NCBI GenBank assembly: GCA_963723455.1
Contig: CAVRQM010000001.1
Span: 620,001-684,000 of the forward strand
Direction: 5' to 3'
Origin: CAVRQM01 sp963723455
Lineage (GTDB): Bacteria; Pseudomonadota; Alphaproteobacteria; Acetobacterales; Acetobacteraceae
Length of the DNA stretch: 64,000 nucleotides
In this document: one piece after another, positions 17,588-27,310 of the stretch
Numbering within the stretch: the stretch's first letter is position 1
Layout of the letters: the number at the start of each line of letters is the position of its first letter
Position numbers and translations under genes: made by a program
Notes under the pieces: model-generated
Told to the model about the DNA's origin: nothing
The model's input: only the letters and a program-made list of their open reading frames with translations
The model's database searches: none

Positions 17588-18565
17588 CTATAGCCGGATC
17601 AGCCCCGATGCCTCGGCCAGCCGGCGGGATTCCGCCATGCTCCGGGTCACGGCCAGCGCCGCCGCCAGCGCCCTGCGACCAGCCGCGGCATCGACCACCA
17701 CCGGCGCGCCGTCCAGCGCCGATGCCACGAAAGCGGTGTGTTCGGCCTCCAGCGCGTCATGCTCGCGCCAGGTGATCTCCTCCAGTCGGCCGCCGCCGGT
17801 GCCGGGCAGCGGCAGCCCCCGCTCGCGCCCGATCATCATCAGCTTGCGGGCGGCGAAGTCCACAGACATGTAGCCCTCCTGGCTGAACAGCCGCATCTTG
17901 CGCTCGGTCTTGAGCGAGATGCGGCTGGCGGTGATGGTCGCCACGCAGCCGTTCTCGAAGCGCACCCGGGCGTTGGCGATGTCCTCGTGCGCGCTGGCCA
18001 CCGGCGCCCCGACCGCATCGACGCTGGCGATCGGGCTGTCCACCAGCGCCAGCACCAGGTCGAGGTCGTGGATCATCAGATCCAGGATCACCGAGACATC
18101 CGTGCCGCGCGGCTTGAACGGCGCGATCCGCACGCAGTCCACGTACAATGGCCGACGCATCCGCTCGCTGATCGCCCGGTGTTCGGCCGAATAGCGCAGC
18201 AGGTGCCCGACCTGCAGCACTCGGTCCTGGCGCGCGGCCAGTGCGGCGAGGGCGTCCGCTTCCTCCAGCGTGGCGGCGATCGGCTTTTCCACCAGCACAT
18301 GCAGGCCGGCTTGCAGCGCCTGGGTCGCCAACGGACAATGCGCCTCGGCCGGCGCGGCGATCACCACCGCGTCCGCCGTCTCCAGCAGCGCCTCCCAGCC
18401 CAGCGCGGCGCTGTGCGTCTCCCGCGCCACGGCCGCCGCGCGGTCCCGGTCCGGGTCGTGCACGCCCGCCAGCACGACACGCGGGGCTGCGGCCAGCTTC
18501 AGCGCGTGGAAGCGCCCGAAATGGCCGCATCCGGCGACGCCCACGCGCAGCGATGTCAGGCCCAT
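17588..18565 (-). CDS. Gfo/Idh/MocA-family oxidoreductase
   Basis: 325 residues with the Rossmann start RVGVAGCGHFGRFHA, the family motif VLVEKPIAATLEEAD (lysine of EKP, near residues 95-108) and VGHLLRYS. The C-terminal alpha/beta domain includes DLMIHDLDLVLALV. The family uses NAD(P) to oxidise or reduce sugar-like substrates, commonly in nucleotide-sugar or lipopolysaccharide pathways. A good GGAGAGGG ribosome site precedes the ATG. It is transcribed away from secD and toward surA, 50 bases upstream of it. Substrate not predictable. Confidence 0.88.
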   Translation of the reverse strand: MGLTSLRVGVAGCGHFGRFHALKLAAAPRVVLAGVHDPDRDRAAAVARETHSAALGWEALLETADAVVIAAPAEAHCPLATQALQAGLHVLVEKPIAATLEEADALAALAARQDRVLQVGHLLRYSAEHRAISERMRRPLYVDCVRIAPFKPRGTDVSVILDLMIHDLDLVLALVDSPIASVDAVGAPVASAHEDIANARVRFENGCVATITASRISLKTERKMRLFSQEGYMSVDFAARKLMMIGRERGLPLPGTGGGRLEEITWREHDALEAEHTAFVASALDGAPVVVDAAAGRRALAAALAVTRSMAESRRLAEASGLIRL

Positions 18566-18712
18566 GAAACCCTCTCCAGGAATGGCCGGATCAGGGTATG
18601 GTCCGAAGCCGCCTGTTGCGCCTAGTGGGGCTTGCCGCCATTCTCCGCCGCCGCCGGACCGGCCCCTCGCGTGCGAGGCGCCGCTCGCGCCCGATGGAGT
18701 TCGCCTTTCGCC

Positions 18713-20296
18713 ATGATGTATTTCAGCCGTCTCAAGACCTGGCTTGTGCTGGGGGTCTGCGCGCTGGGCGTGATCTTCGCGCTGCCGAACCTGATGCCCG
18801 CGCCGATGCCGGGCATTCCCTGGCGCGCGCTGCACCTGGGCCTCGATCTGCGCGGCGGCAGCTATCTGCTGATGCAGGTGGACATGAACGCCGTGGCCAA
18901 GGAGCGGCTGGACGGGCTGGCCGACGCCAGCCGCCGGGCGCTGGACCGGGCCGGATTGCGGCCGTTCACCGTCGTCGAGCAGATCGACCAGAAGCGGCTG
19001 CTGGCGCATGTGTCCGACCCCGCGAAGCAGGATCAGGCCGCGACCGCGCTGCGCGCCCTGGCGACCAGCGAGGGCAACGGGCTGTCGGCCCGCCCCGACC
19101 TGGACGTGACGCAGGCGCCGCAAGGCATCGCCGTCACGCTGTCGCCCGCGGCGCTGAACGCGCGCGGCATCGCCGCGGTGGACCAGTCCATCGAGATCGT
19201 GCGCCGCCGCATCGACGCCTCGGGTGTGGCCGACCCGATCATCACCCGGCAAGGCAATGACCGCATCGTGGTGCAATTGCCCGGCATCAGCGACCCGGAG
19301 CGCATCAAGCAGCTGCTGGGCAAGACCGCCCGCATGACCTTTCGCCTGACCGACGAGAGCGTCAACCCCAATGTGCCCGGCGCCACGCCGCCGCCCGGGG
19401 TGGATTTCCTGCCGCTGGACGGCCACCCGGGGACGAAGATCGCGGTGCGCCGGCGCGTCGAGGTGGACGGCGCCAACCTGACCGATGCGCGGCCCAGCCT
19501 CAACCCGCAGACTAACGAGTGGGTCGTGGACTTCACCTTCAATTCGGTGGGCACCCGCCGCTTCGCCGAGGTCTCCACGGCCAATGTCGGCCACCCGTTC
19601 GCGATCGTGCTGGACAACGAGGTGATCAGCGCGCCGCGCATCAACGAGCCGATCACCCAGGGCCGCGGCCAGATCAGCGGCAGCTTCGACGCGCGCAGCG
19701 CCACCGATCTTGCGGTGCTGCTGCGCGCCGGCGCCCTGCCGGCGCCGCTGACCGTGGTGGAGGAACGCAGCGTCGGGCCGGAGCTGGGGGCCGACAGCAT
19801 CCGCGCCGGCGCCTACTCCCTGATTGCCGGGTTCCTGCTGGTGATCGGCTTCATGGGCACGTTCTACGGGTTCTTCGGCTGGCTGGCGAACATCGCCCTG
19901 GTGGTCAACCTGGTGCTGATGATCGGCATTCTGTCGCTGCTGCAGGCCACCCTGACCCTGCCCGGCATGGCCGGCATCCTGCTGACCCTGGGCATGGCGG
20001 TTGACAGCAACATCCTGATCAACGAGCGCATCCGCGAGGAGACGAAGAACGGCCGCACGCCGCTGAACGCCATGGAGGTCGGCTTCCGACGCGCCTACAC
20101 CACGATCATCGACAGCAACGCCACCGCGTTCCTGGCGCATGTCATGCTGTTCGTGTTCGGCACCGGCCCGGTGCGCGGCTTTGCCGTGACCATCACCGTC
20201 GGCATCGTCACCACCCTGTTCACCGCGACGATGCTGGTGCGGCTGATGATGGTCAAATGGTATGCCTCGACCCGTCCAGCCCTGCTGCCGGTCTGA
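18713..20296 (+). CDS. secD: Protein translocase subunit SecD
   Basis: 527 residues. One N-terminal membrane helix (TWLVLGVCALGVIFALPNL) is followed by the conserved LGLDLRGGSYLLMQVD, the large periplasmic P1 domain, and then five C-terminal membrane helices with GMAVDSNILINERIREE. SecD with SecF uses proton-motive force to complete Sec-dependent export. Start at the first of two adjacent ATG codons (18713, 18716). secF follows after 13 bases. No yajC is seen upstream, where it is often found. Confidence 0.95.
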   Translation: MMYFSRLKTWLVLGVCALGVIFALPNLMPAPMPGIPWRALHLGLDLRGGSYLLMQVDMNAVAKERLDGLADASRRALDRAGLRPFTVVEQIDQKRLLAHVSDPAKQDQAATALRALATSEGNGLSARPDLDVTQAPQGIAVTLSPAALNARGIAAVDQSIEIVRRRIDASGVADPIITRQGNDRIVVQLPGISDPERIKQLLGKTARMTFRLTDESVNPNVPGATPPPGVDFLPLDGHPGTKIAVRRRVEVDGANLTDARPSLNPQTNEWVVDFTFNSVGTRRFAEVSTANVGHPFAIVLDNEVISAPRINEPITQGRGQISGSFDARSATDLAVLLRAGALPAPLTVVEERSVGPELGADSIRAGAYSLIAGFLLVIGFMGTFYGFFGWLANIALVVNLVLMIGILSLLQATLTLPGMAGILLTLGMAVDSNILINERIREETKNGRTPLNAMEVGFRRAYTTIIDSNATAFLAHVMLFVFGTGPVRGFAVTITVGIVTTLFTATMLVRLMMVKWYASTRPALLPV

Positions 20297-20309
20297 AGGG
20301 AGCACGCCG

Positions 20310-21269
20310 ATGTTCATGCGACCGATGTTCCGGCTGGTGCGCGACGGCACCCGCATCCGCTTCATGCGCGGCCGCTTCCTCGGGCTGCTGACCTCGGCGG
20401 TGCTGTCCACCGCCTCGGTGCTGCTGTTCTTCTATCCGGGCCTCAATCTCGGCATCGACTTCCGCGGCGGCATCGTCATGGAGGCGCGCACGCCGGGCGT
20501 CGCCGATTTCGCCAGGCTGCGCGCCGGGCTGGCCGCCCAGGGCGTGCACAACCCCGAGGTGCAGCGGTTCGGCACGCCGAGCGACGTGCTGATCCGGCTG
20601 GAGACGCAGAAAACCGAGGCCGGGACCGAGCAGATGGTCGCTCGCGTGCGCGCCGGCCTGCAGGCGGCGCAGCCGGGCACGAAGCTGCTCAGCACGGAGG
20701 CGGTCGGCGCGTCTGTCTCGGCCGAGCTGTTCCGCAACGGGATGCTGGCGCTGGGCATCTCGCTGCTGATGATCCTGGTCTATATCTGGTTCCGCTTCGA
20801 ATGGCAGTTCGCGGTCGGCGCGGTCGTGACGCTGCTGCTGGACGTCACCAAGGCGATCGGCTTCCTTGCGGTCACCCGGTTCCAGTTCGATCTCGTGATG
20901 GTCGGCGCGATCCTGACCATCATCGGCTATTCCACCAACGACAAGGTGGTTGTGTACGACAGGATGCGCGAGAACCTGCGCAAGTACAAGACCATGCCGC
21001 TACGCGAGCTGATCGACCTGTCGATCAACGAGACGCTGAACCGCACGCTCGGCACCTCGATGACGGTGTTCCTGGCCGCCCTGCCGCTGGCGCTGTTCGG
21101 CGGCCCGACGCTGTCCGGGTTCGCCTGGGTGATGCTGTTCGGCATCGTCGTCGGCACGTCCTCCTCGATCTTCATCGCCGCCCCGATCCTGCTGTTCCTG
21201 GGGGAGCACCGGCTGCGCCGCGACGCCCAGCCTCCGGTGGCGGCGCGCGGCAAGGTGGCGGCGCGGTAG
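20310..21269 (+). CDS. secF: Protein translocase subunit SecF
   Basis: 319 residues. N-terminal membrane helix, then LGIDFRGGIVMEAR, a short periplasmic domain and five membrane helices including IGYSTNDKVVVYDRMREN and the TLGTSMTVFLAALPLALFGG region, the SecF counterpart of the SecD membrane half. It partners SecD. AAGGGAG precedes the ATG. The C-terminal tail is basic and cytoplasmic. Confidence 0.95.
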   Translation: MFMRPMFRLVRDGTRIRFMRGRFLGLLTSAVLSTASVLLFFYPGLNLGIDFRGGIVMEARTPGVADFARLRAGLAAQGVHNPEVQRFGTPSDVLIRLETQKTEAGTEQMVARVRAGLQAAQPGTKLLSTEAVGASVSAELFRNGMLALGISLLMILVYIWFRFEWQFAVGAVVTLLLDVTKAIGFLAVTRFQFDLVMVGAILTIIGYSTNDKVVVYDRMRENLRKYKTMPLRELIDLSINETLNRTLGTSMTVFLAALPLALFGGPTLSGFAWVMLFGIVVGTSSSIFIAAPILLFLGEHRLRRDAQPPVAARGKVAAR

Positions 21270-21324
21270 GGCGGCCCCTCCCCGCCTTGACCGCGCGGGA
21301 ATCGCCGCGACACTAGCGCCGGCC

Positions 21325-23415
21325 ATGCCCCGCGCCGCAAAGCCCGCCACCAGGACGCCGGTCACCCGGCTGACCGAGACCGAGGCCGCCGCCGAACTGG
21401 AGGCGCTCGCCGCGCGCATCGGCCAACTCGACCGCGCCTATCACGAGCAGGACGCGCCGGAGGCGACCGACGCGGAGTACGACGCGCTGCGCCGGCGCAA
21501 CGCCGCGATCGAGGCCCGCTTCCCCGCCCTGGTGCGCGCCGATTCGCCCTCGCGGCGCGTCGGGGCTGCGCCGGCCGGCGGCTTCGCCAAGCACCGCCAC
21601 GGCACACCGATGCTCTCGCTCGGCAACGCCTTCGACGCTGCCGACTTCGCCGAGTTCTGCGCCCGGATCCGCCGCTTCCTGGCCACCGAGGAACCCTTGC
21701 ACTTCGTCGCCGAGCCGAAGATCGACGGTCTGTCGATCTCGCTGACCTACGAGCATGGCAGACTGGCGACCGGCAGCACGCGCGGCGATGGCGCTGAGGG
21801 CGAGGATGTCACCGCCAATCTGCTGACGATGGACGCCGTGCCGCGCGAACTGGCCGGCGCGGCCCCGGCGCGCATCGAGATCCGCGGCGAGGTGTTCATG
21901 ACCAAGCCCGATTTCCTGGCGCTGAACGCGGCCCAGGAGCAGGCCGGTCAGCGGCTGTTCGCCAACCCGCGCAACGCCGCCGCCGGCAGCCTGCGCCAGC
22001 TCGACGCCCGCATCACCGCCGGACGCCGGCTGTCGCTGTTCGCCTACGCGATGGGCGAGGCCAGCGGAAGACCGGCCGAGACGCACTGGGAGTTTCTCGA
22101 TCGGCTGCGCGGCTGGGGGTTCGCGGTCAATCCGCTCAGCCGGCGGCTGGACAGCGAGGCGGCGGCCGAGACCTTCCAGGCCGGCATCAACGCGGAACGC
22201 GCGGCCCTCGCCTACGACATCGATGGCGTGGTCTACAAGATCGACGATCTGGCGTTGCAGGCGCGGTTGGGATTTGCCGGGCGCGAGCCACGCTGGGCGA
22301 TCGCCTGGAAGTTTCCCGCCGAGCAGGCGACGACGGTACTGGAGGACATCATCATCCAGGTCGGGCGCACCGGCGCGCTGACGCCGGTGGCCGCGCTGCG
22401 GGCGGTCAATGTCGGCGGCGTGCTGGTCACCCGCGCCACGCTGCACAACGAGGACGAGATTGCCCGGCGCGACATCCGCGTGGGCGACACCGTGACCGTG
22501 CAGCGCGCCGGCGATGTGATCCCGCAGATCCTCGGCCCGGTGCCGGAACGGCGGCCGGACGCCGCCGTGCTGTACAGTTTTCCCGAGCATTGCCCGGTCT
22601 GCGGCAGCGCCGCCGTTCGCCCGGCGGGCGAGGTCGTGCGCCGCTGCACCGGCGGCCTGACCTGCCGCGCGCAGGTCGAGGAGCGGCTGATCCACCTGGC
22701 CTCCCGCGGCGCGTTCGACATCGAGGGGCTGGGCGAACGCACGGTGCGCGAATTCTACGCCGACGGGCTGCTCACCGCCCCCGCCGACGTATTCCGCCTG
22801 GCCGGGCGCGAGGCCGACATTGCGGCGCGGGACGGCTGGGGGCCGGCCTCGGCGCGCAAGCTCGCGCAGGCGATCGAGCAGCGGCGGCAGATCGGGTTGG
22901 CCCGCTTCATCTACGCGCTCGGCATCCGCCGCGTCGGCGAGGCCAATGCCAAGCTTCTGGCCCGCCACTATGGCAGCTTCACCGCCTGGCGCGCACAGAT
23001 GCAGGAGGCGGCGGCGATCGGCTCGGAGGCGCGCGTGGCGCTCGGCTCGATCACCGGCATCGGCCCGGCGATCGCCGAGGAACTCGCGACGTTTTTCGCC
23101 GAACGCCGCAACGTCGCCGCGATGGACGCGCTTGCGGAGCGCCTGGAGATCGCGGACGCGCCACCGGCGGCAGCCGGCGAGGCTGCCGCGCTGGCCGGCC
23201 AGGTCGTGGTGTTCACCGGCACGCTGGCCAGCATGTCCCGCCCGGAGGCACGCGCATTGGCGGAGCGCCACGGCGCGCGCGTGACCGACAGCGTGACCCG
23301 CAACACCAACATCCTGGTCGCCGGCGCGGACGCCGGCAGCAAGGCGCGCAAGGCCGCCGAACTGGGCGTGCGGGTGCTCGACGAATCTGCCTGGAGAAAC
23401 CTGCTCGGCCTCTAG
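21325..23415 (+). CDS. ligA: NAD-dependent DNA ligase LigA
   Basis: 696 residues, normal for the family. Domains in order: Ia region binding NMN, adenylation domain with the active-site lysine in FVAEPKIDGLSISL, OB fold (IIQVGRTGALTPVAAL), the Cys4 zinc finger (CPVCGSAAV ... RRCTGGLTCRAQ), the helix-hairpin-helix region and a C-terminal BRCT domain (VVVFTGTLASMSRPEARA). It seals nicks in replication, recombination and repair. It follows secDF on the same strand but 55 bases away, so it could have its own promoter. Confidence 0.96.
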   Translation: MPRAAKPATRTPVTRLTETEAAAELEALAARIGQLDRAYHEQDAPEATDAEYDALRRRNAAIEARFPALVRADSPSRRVGAAPAGGFAKHRHGTPMLSLGNAFDAADFAEFCARIRRFLATEEPLHFVAEPKIDGLSISLTYEHGRLATGSTRGDGAEGEDVTANLLTMDAVPRELAGAAPARIEIRGEVFMTKPDFLALNAAQEQAGQRLFANPRNAAAGSLRQLDARITAGRRLSLFAYAMGEASGRPAETHWEFLDRLRGWGFAVNPLSRRLDSEAAAETFQAGINAERAALAYDIDGVVYKIDDLALQARLGFAGREPRWAIAWKFPAEQATTVLEDIIIQVGRTGALTPVAALRAVNVGGVLVTRATLHNEDEIARRDIRVGDTVTVQRAGDVIPQILGPVPERRPDAAVLYSFPEHCPVCGSAAVRPAGEVVRRCTGGLTCRAQVEERLIHLASRGAFDIEGLGERTVREFYADGLLTAPADVFRLAGREADIAARDGWGPASARKLAQAIEQRRQIGLARFIYALGIRRVGEANAKLLARHYGSFTAWRAQMQEAAAIGSEARVALGSITGIGPAIAEELATFFAERRNVAAMDALAERLEIADAPPAAAGEAAALAGQVVVFTGTLASMSRPEARALAERHGARVTDSVTRNTNILVAGADAGSKARKAAELGVRVLDESAWRNLLGL

Positions 23416-23473
23416 CTTAGGAAAGCAATCGCATGTATTGCGATATGCGATCGACCTCGGCAAAGTGGTTAAT

Positions 23474-24307
23474 ATGAGCAACCGGCCCGCCCAAGTAACG
23501 TATGACGCCGATCTTATCGCGCGCGGCCGCCTGTCAGACGCCTCCCCGCTGCGCGTCCTGATCGTCGAGGACACGTTGGCCGCCGCCGCGCTGATGGAGG
23601 CTGCGCTGACCGCCGAGGGCATGACCACGGCCATCGCGCTGTCCGGGGCGCAGGCGATCGCGGCGAAGCTGCAGCACCGGCCCGACGTGGTACTGATCGA
23701 TCTCGGGCTGCCCGACATGCACGGCCTGGAACTGGTGCAGCGGTTTGCGGTGGATGGCGATTGCGGGATCATCGTGGTGACCGCGCACGACGCGGAAGGC
23801 GCCCGCATCGCCGGGCTGGAGACCGGCGCCGACGACTACATCATCAAGCCGGCGGCACTGAAAGAACTCGCCGCGCGCATCCGCGCCCTGCACCGCCGCG
23901 TGACGCGCCCACGTCCGACCGCTTCCGGCCGGGTCGCGGTGCGGGTCACGCTCGACTGCGCCTATCGGCGCCTCGCCGGACCCGGCGACATCCTCACGCC
24001 GCTGACCGAGGCGGAGTTCGCGGCGCTGGTGACGCTGCTGGAGGCCGACGGCGCCTCGGTCTCGCGCGAATGGCTCGGGCGGGTGGCGTTGAAGCGGTCG
24101 ATCGCCGCCGACGATCGCAGCGTCGATCAGTTGGTGCTGAAGCTGCGCCGCAAGCTGACGCTGCACGGCGTCGCCGATCGCTGCATCCTGTCCAGCCGCG
24201 GGCTTGGCTACGTGATACCCGAGCCGGGCCGCTTCCTGATCACGATCGGGGAGTCGCAGCCGGAGCCGGTCGCGGACTACGAGAGCCGTCAGCCTGTAGG
24301 CATCTAG
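23474..24307 (+). CDS. OmpR-type response regulator (orphan)
   Basis: 277 residues. The receiver domain has VLIVEDTLAAAALM, the phosphoacceptor aspartate in VLIDLGLPDM and the lysine in DYIIKPAAL. It is followed by a winged-helix DNA-binding domain (LTEAEFAALVTLLEAD ... VDQLVLKLRRKL ... GLGYVIP). No histidine kinase lies nearby. The intergenic region upstream is less GC-rich and contains ATGCGATATGCGATCG-like repeats, so autoregulation is possible. The ATG at 23474 is preferred; 23438 is also in frame. The stop shares CTAG with the converging parC stop. Confidence 0.85.
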   Translation: MSNRPAQVTYDADLIARGRLSDASPLRVLIVEDTLAAAALMEAALTAEGMTTAIALSGAQAIAAKLQHRPDVVLIDLGLPDMHGLELVQRFAVDGDCGIIVVTAHDAEGARIAGLETGADDYIIKPAALKELAARIRALHRRVTRPRPTASGRVAVRVTLDCAYRRLAGPGDILTPLTEAEFAALVTLLEADGASVSREWLGRVALKRSIAADDRSVDQLVLKLRRKLTLHGVADRCILSSRGLGYVIPEPGRFLITIGESQPEPVADYESRQPVGI

Positions 24308-26520
24308 CCGCCGAACCTGCCGCTCTTTGGAAAGCCGTTCGGCGGCAGCCTTCCGGCCTGGCCACGATCACCGAGCCACGGCGACAGATCCGTCTCGGTG
24401 CGCGTCTTCTCGCCAAGCTGCCAGGTCAGGCCGGCGGCCAGTGTGAACACCCGCGCGTCGGCCAGGGTCGCATCGCGATATTTCTGCAGCATCACGCCCG
24501 CGCCGCGCGCCAGCCGTGGCGCCTGGTCCAACGGGAACACCAGCAGTTTGCGGTGGGTGCCGACCACCGCGACGTGATCGCCCTCGGCCGCGACGCAGAT
24601 CGCGGCGCGCTCGCCGGCGCGCAGATTGAGCACCTGCTTGCCGGTGCGCTTCTCGGCCAGCAGCGCGTCGGCGCCGGCAATGAAGCCGCGCCCCGACTTC
24701 GAGGCGACCAGATAGCTTGCCGCGTCGCGCAGCACGAACAGCGCCACGACGTCGTTCTCGCCACCCATGTCGACCAGCACCCGGATCGCCTGCCCGTCGC
24801 CGCGGCCGCGCGGCAGGTCGGACGCGCGCAGCGTGAACGCACGGCCGTCGGTGGCGAACAGGCACAGCCGGTCCACCGTCTCGCAGCGCAGCAGCAGCCG
24901 CGCGCCGTCGCCCTCCTTGAACTTCAGCTCGCCGGCGTCGGCGACGTGGCCGCGCATTGCGCGCAGCCAGCCCTGGCGCGACAGAATCACGGTGATCGGC
25001 TCGCGCTCGACCAGCGCTTCGGTCGCCACCGCGATCTCGGCCGCGGCGCCGGCGATGTGCGTGCGCCGCGCGCCCAGCGCCCCACCGCCGAACTTTTCGC
25101 GCGTGGCGTCCAACTCCGCGCCGATCCGGGTCCAGCGCAGGTCTTCGGAGTCCAGCAGCGCCTGCATGTCGCGACGCTCCCTGCTCAGCGCCGCGTGCTC
25201 ACGCCGAATCTCGATTTCCTCCAGCCGGCGCAGGCTGCGCAGGCGCATGTTCAGGATCGCCTCGGCCTGCATCTCGGTCAGCGAGAACGCCGCCATCAGG
25301 GCCGGGCGCGGCTCGTCCTCCGCGCGGATGATGCGGATGACCTCATCGATGTTGAGGAACACCGCGAGAAAGCCGTCCAGAATCTCCAACCGCCGCTCGA
25401 TCGCCGCCAGCCGGTGCCGGCTGCGGCGGACCAGCACCGCATGGCGATGGTCCAGCCAATGCCGCAGCACGTCGCGCAGGCCCAGCACCATCGGCGTGCG
25501 CTCGGCGGTCAGCACGTTCATGTTGAGCGGGAACCGGCTTTCCAGGGCGGTCGCGCGGAACAGCGAGGCCATCAGCACCTCGGGTTCGACGCTGCGGCTG
25601 CGCGGCTCCAGCACCACGCGCACGTCCGTCGTGCTCTCGTCGCGCACGTCGGCCAGCAGCGGCAGCTTCTTGTCCTCAAGCAGCTGGGCCATCTGCTCGA
25701 TCAACCTGTTCTTCTGCACCTGATAGGGGATCTCGGTGACCACGACGACCCAGGTGCCGTTCTTGCCGCGCTCGACCGCCCAGCGCGCGCGCACGCGAAA
25801 ACCGCCCCGGCCGGTCTCATAGGCCTGCGCGATATCCGACGCGCTCTCGACCAGCACGCCGCCGGTCGGAAAGTCCGGGCCGGGCATCAGCGCCAGCAGC
25901 TCCGCGGTGGTGGCGGCCGGGTCGCGCACCAGCAGCGCCGCGGCGGCGCAGACTTCTCCCGCGTTGTGCGGCGGGATGGAGGTCGCCATGCCGACCGCAA
26001 TGCCCGCAGCACCGTTCGCCAGCAGGTTCGGAAACCCGCCCGGCAGCACCACAGGCTCGCTCTCCTCGCCGTCGTAATTCGGCCGGAAGTCCACCGCATC
26101 GTCGTCGATGCCGGCGAGCAGGGCTTTCGCGACCTCGGTCAGCCGCGCCTCGGTGTAGCGCATCGCCGCCGGGTTATCGCCGTCGATGTTGCCGAAATTG
26201 CCCTGGCCCTCGACCAGCGGGAACCGCGTGGCGAAATCCTGCGCCAGCCGCACCATCGCGTCATATGTGGCGACGTCGCCATGCGGATGGTATTTGCCGA
26301 TCACGTCGCCGACAACCCGCGCGCATTTCTTGAACCCGGCCGCGGGATCGAGCCGGAGCTGGTGCATGGCGTAGATCAGCCGCCGATGCACCGGCTTAAG
26401 CCCGTCGCGCACATCGGGCAGCGAGCGCGCCATGATGGTGGACAGCGCATACGCCAGGTAGCGTTCCGACAGCGCATCGACGAGGCGCGTGTCCTCGATG
26501 TGGCCGGCGCTTTCAGACAT
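24304..26520 (-). CDS. parC: DNA topoisomerase IV subunit A (ParC)
   Basis: 738 residues, the usual alphaproteobacterial ParC length. Breakage-reunion domain with GDVIGKYHPHGD, the catalytic tyrosine 122 in AAMRYTEARL, and QGNFGNIDGD; then a coiled coil and a C-terminal beta-pinwheel. ParC with ParE decatenates sister chromosomes. The start ATG lies in the last copy of a four-unit 16-base tandem repeat shared with the end of recO. In the quinolone-contact loop (HPHGDVATYD) valine stands where E. coli GyrA and ParC have serine; the acidic residue at the Asp87 position is kept. Confidence 0.93.
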   Translation of the reverse strand: MSESAGHIEDTRLVDALSERYLAYALSTIMARSLPDVRDGLKPVHRRLIYAMHQLRLDPAAGFKKCARVVGDVIGKYHPHGDVATYDAMVRLAQDFATRFPLVEGQGNFGNIDGDNPAAMRYTEARLTEVAKALLAGIDDDAVDFRPNYDGEESEPVVLPGGFPNLLANGAAGIAVGMATSIPPHNAGEVCAAAALLVRDPAATTAELLALMPGPDFPTGGVLVESASDIAQAYETGRGGFRVRARWAVERGKNGTWVVVVTEIPYQVQKNRLIEQMAQLLEDKKLPLLADVRDESTTDVRVVLEPRSRSVEPEVLMASLFRATALESRFPLNMNVLTAERTPMVLGLRDVLRHWLDHRHAVLVRRSRHRLAAIERRLEILDGFLAVFLNIDEVIRIIRAEDEPRPALMAAFSLTEMQAEAILNMRLRSLRRLEEIEIRREHAALSRERRDMQALLDSEDLRWTRIGAELDATREKFGGGALGARRTHIAGAAAEIAVATEALVEREPITVILSRQGWLRAMRGHVADAGELKFKEGDGARLLLRCETVDRLCLFATDGRAFTLRASDLPRGRGDGQAIRVLVDMGGENDVVALFVLRDAASYLVASKSGRGFIAGADALLAEKRTGKQVLNLRAGERAAICVAAEGDHVAVVGTHRKLLVFPLDQAPRLARGAGVMLQKYRDATLADARVFTLAAGLTWQLGEKTRTETDLSPWLGDRGQAGRLPPNGFPKSGRFGG

Positions 26521-26574
26521 GCGCGCTTTCAGACATGCGCGCGTTCAGACATGCGCACGTTCAGACATGGGGGG
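26511..26574. repeat. Four-copy 16-bp tandem repeat over the recO/parC junction
   Basis: Units read TTTCAGACATGCGCGC (twice), GTTCAGACATGCGCAC-like (one or two changes), ending GTTCAGACATGGGGGG. On the minus strand each copy carries ATGTCTGA: the copy nearest recO supplies its stop, the last supplies the parC start. Since 16 is not a multiple of 3, only the last ATG reads into ParC. Confidence 0.85.
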
Positions 26575-27310
26575 ACTCTGCCAAACTCATGACGCGGTCG
26601 TATAGCGCGACTCGGGCGCGTGGCAACGGCCGGTGCTGGTGACCGAAGGCATCGCGAGCCAGGAAATGCCCGGTCAGGCGTAGGCCGTCGCGCCACTGCG
26701 CGGCATCGCCCGGGTCATCGTCGCGACGCAGGAAGCGCGGCAGCGGCAGCAGACGGTCCCGCCAGGGGCCGGCGGCCGCGTCGGACACGGCGCGGCCGGT
26801 GCGCGGCGAGACATGCGCCAGCGCCTCGGTCGCGCCGGTGACGGCGCAGGAGGACAGGTCCAGCCCGTAGCCCAGATCGGCCAGCAGCGCCGCCTCCCAC
26901 AACACTACGTCGGCCAGCGGCGCCGGCCCGTGCCCGAGATGAGCCAGGATGTGCAGCAGGCCGGTGAACACCCGCGGATGCGGCTCGCGCTCCGGCAGGC
27001 AGCCCTCGGCGGTCGCGCAAGCGGAGCGCAGCACGGCCAGCGACAGCGGGTCGTCCATCACCAGCGCCGCCGGCTGCGCCACCGCCTCGGCGGTCAGATT
27101 GCCGAGCTGTTCGGACAGCCGCGCCACCCAGCGCGCCTGCAGCAGGTTGCCGGTCTGCCACGTCGCCGCGCGCGCCCGCGAGCCGCCGCCGCGCGACAGG
27201 CCGCGGTACAGCCCGTGCGCCTCGGTCAGCACCGCCGCGATCGCGTCGCCCTCGCCGTACGGGCGGGCGTCGAGCAGGATGGCGGGCGCGTCCCACTCCA
27301 TCTCAGGCAC
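26561..27310 (-). CDS. recO: DNA repair protein RecO
   Basis: 249 residues. The OB-fold N-terminus has PAILLDARPYGEGDAIAAVL and LYRGLSRGGG, followed by the helical domain of RecO. The zinc cysteines found in some homologues are not obvious. RecO loads RecA onto SSB-coated DNA with RecR. A GTG at 27310 has GGAGG just upstream, but the ATG at 27301 matches the usual MEWDAP start, so the true start is uncertain by three residues. Its stop is formed within the tandem repeat shared with parC. Confidence 0.9.
   Translation of the reverse strand: MPEMEWDAPAILLDARPYGEGDAIAAVLTEAHGLYRGLSRGGGSRARAATWQTGNLLQARWVARLSEQLGNLTAEAVAQPAALVMDDPLSLAVLRSACATAEGCLPEREPHPRVFTGLLHILAHLGHGPAPLADVVLWEAALLADLGYGLDLSSCAVTGATEALAHVSPRTGRAVSDAAAGPWRDRLLPLPRFLRRDDDPGDAAQWRDGLRLTGHFLARDAFGHQHRPLPRARVALYDRVMSLAESPHV

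Noticed and set aside
17588..20410. Minus-strand open frame running through secD into the oxidoreductase
   Set aside because: Only the 3' part (17588-18565) shows a protein family; the rest is antisense to SecD.
21313..23808. 831-codon minus-strand open frame antisense to ligA
   Set aside because: No motifs and low-complexity composition, while LigA motifs are complete on the plus strand.
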